This document shows positions 63,377 through 64,000 of a stretch of DNA of 64,000 nucleotides, piece by piece; position 1 is the first letter of the stretch, and the number at the start of each line of letters is the position of its first letter. Origin of the DNA: Undaria pinnatifida (taxonomy: Eukaryota > Sar > Phaeophyceae > Laminariales > Alariaceae). The DNA is taken from assembly GCA_012845835.1 (NCBI GenBank), contig JABAKD010000007.1:4913358-4977357 (forward strand). Reading direction: 5' to 3'. Below the pieces are notes generated by a model. It saw only the letters and a list, made by a program, of their open reading frames with translations, did not search any database and was not told the origin of the DNA. A program made the position numbers and the translations under genes.

Positions 63377-64000
63377 CGTCTGAGTCTGGCCATCATCGTC
63401 TTGAAATTTGTGGGCCTTCCAATGGCCGTCACAACATAGCGTAAGACCGCCCTGACTTATTCGGCATGTCGGGTTCTCTCCCCAGCGCGATTGATGATGC
63501 ACTTGATACCTTCTATGAGCCCACTGCCGTCTGTAGTCAGTTCCTAGGGTCTGCTAGTATGACATTTTTTTTTCTCTTTTTCTTTCCTTGCTTCCTCTTC
63601 TGGTCTTGTCTTTTCTTGCTTTTCTTGTCTTTTCTGTTATTTCCTCTTCTTTTTCGTGTTTTCGCTTACCTTGTCTTTTTCTTTCCTTTCCTTCATCTTC
63701 TTTTCTTTTCTTTGTTTCTTTTTGCCAATTGACTCACGTCTGTCGTGCGTATGCGTAGTGATAGGCGCTACGTGCAATATACACGTGGTAGTCTTTTTTG
63801 GGTGGCAAGCGGTTCAGTCGCGCGAGTAGTTAGACGTATGCACCAGTATGGACCTGGCACATCGTAGGCTGACTCCTGATTTCACTTTTATATGTTTCTG
63901 GTGGAGACATGAATTGCGTCAGCTGTGATATATGCGTGTACCACCTTTGGTTTGTTTGTGTTTTTGTCCCTAGGGTATTTCTCAGCTCCAGAGTGACTGG

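Larger units (their letters stand above)
59875..64000 (+). mobile_element. Near-complete but decayed LINE, copy 2 (runs off the window)
   Basis: Endonuclease, reverse transcriptase and C-terminal region are present in order, spread over several frames. The 5' boundary is uncertain (somewhere at or before 59.9 kb); the 3' UTR continues to the window end. APE-type endonuclease plus RT without LTRs places it among non-LTR elements. The EN resembles that of RTE-like or CFDP2-like proteins by style (GTYNVRTL), which I cannot confirm. Confidence 0.88.

Noticed and set aside
59875-64000. Functional autonomous LINE
   Set aside because: At least three in-frame stops and several frameshifts interrupt endonuclease and reverse transcriptase.

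Overview
The window is nuclear DNA from a repeat-rich, intron-rich eukaryote. Nothing looks bacterial: there are no operons and no dense ORFs, and short exons of 77-163 bp with canonical splice sites sit in introns of 0.65-5.4 kb. Single-residue repeats, homopolymer G/C tracts, MITE-like elements and decayed LINEs fill the rest. The gene style suggests a large-genome alga, possibly a brown alga or related stramenopile. That assignment is a weak inference, because no rRNA or organelle marker is present.

The recognisable genes are two paralogous Rab32-family small GTPases, both on the minus strand. Paralog A lies upstream (exons between 46814 and 39799) and paralog B downstream (15022 to 3289). 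I rebuilt five exons of B and six of A by hand. Corresponding exons have identical lengths (121, 126, 77 and 163 nt) and identical intron phases, and several matching introns carry the same kinds of microsatellite, so the pair arose by segmental duplication. B has all the usual GTPase motifs. A keeps the P-loop, NKCD and ETSAK motifs, but its switch II DxxGQ has become DIAKK. Both lack a recognised final (prenylated) exon. Around them are decayed exon copies: four broken copies of the ETSAK exon upstream of A's intact one, a broken switch exon inside B, and fragments of A's first exon.

The 15-39.8 kb gap between the paralogs and the 46.8-57.6 kb stretch hold no gene I can name. They are built from layered transposable elements whose ends can be read: a 255-265 bp MITE family (M1) with about 20-bp inverted ends and 4-bp target duplications; an 817-bp element pair (H1) with TAA/TTA target sites and a shared ~100-codon frame, one copy nested inside an M1; a 1176-bp element (T1) with 36-bp inverted ends, TA duplication and a related empty site in the same window; two hAT-like elements starting CAGGG; and small TTAA-flanked elements. 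A 50-75 bp core encoding a start like MSFDEIFDLTAGV recurs about 13 times. A large CCACGG/CCGTGG inverted array fills 29.4-30.4 kb, and 28.1-29.1 kb may hold an unknown coding region.

The right end (57.9-64 kb) holds two copies of one APE-type non-LTR retrotransposon. One is 5'-truncated and one is nearly complete but full of frameshifts. Their shared 3' tail ends in CAA repeats that also occur elsewhere in the window. All coordinates for exons and element ends come from reading the sequence by eye; no alignment or database search was run.
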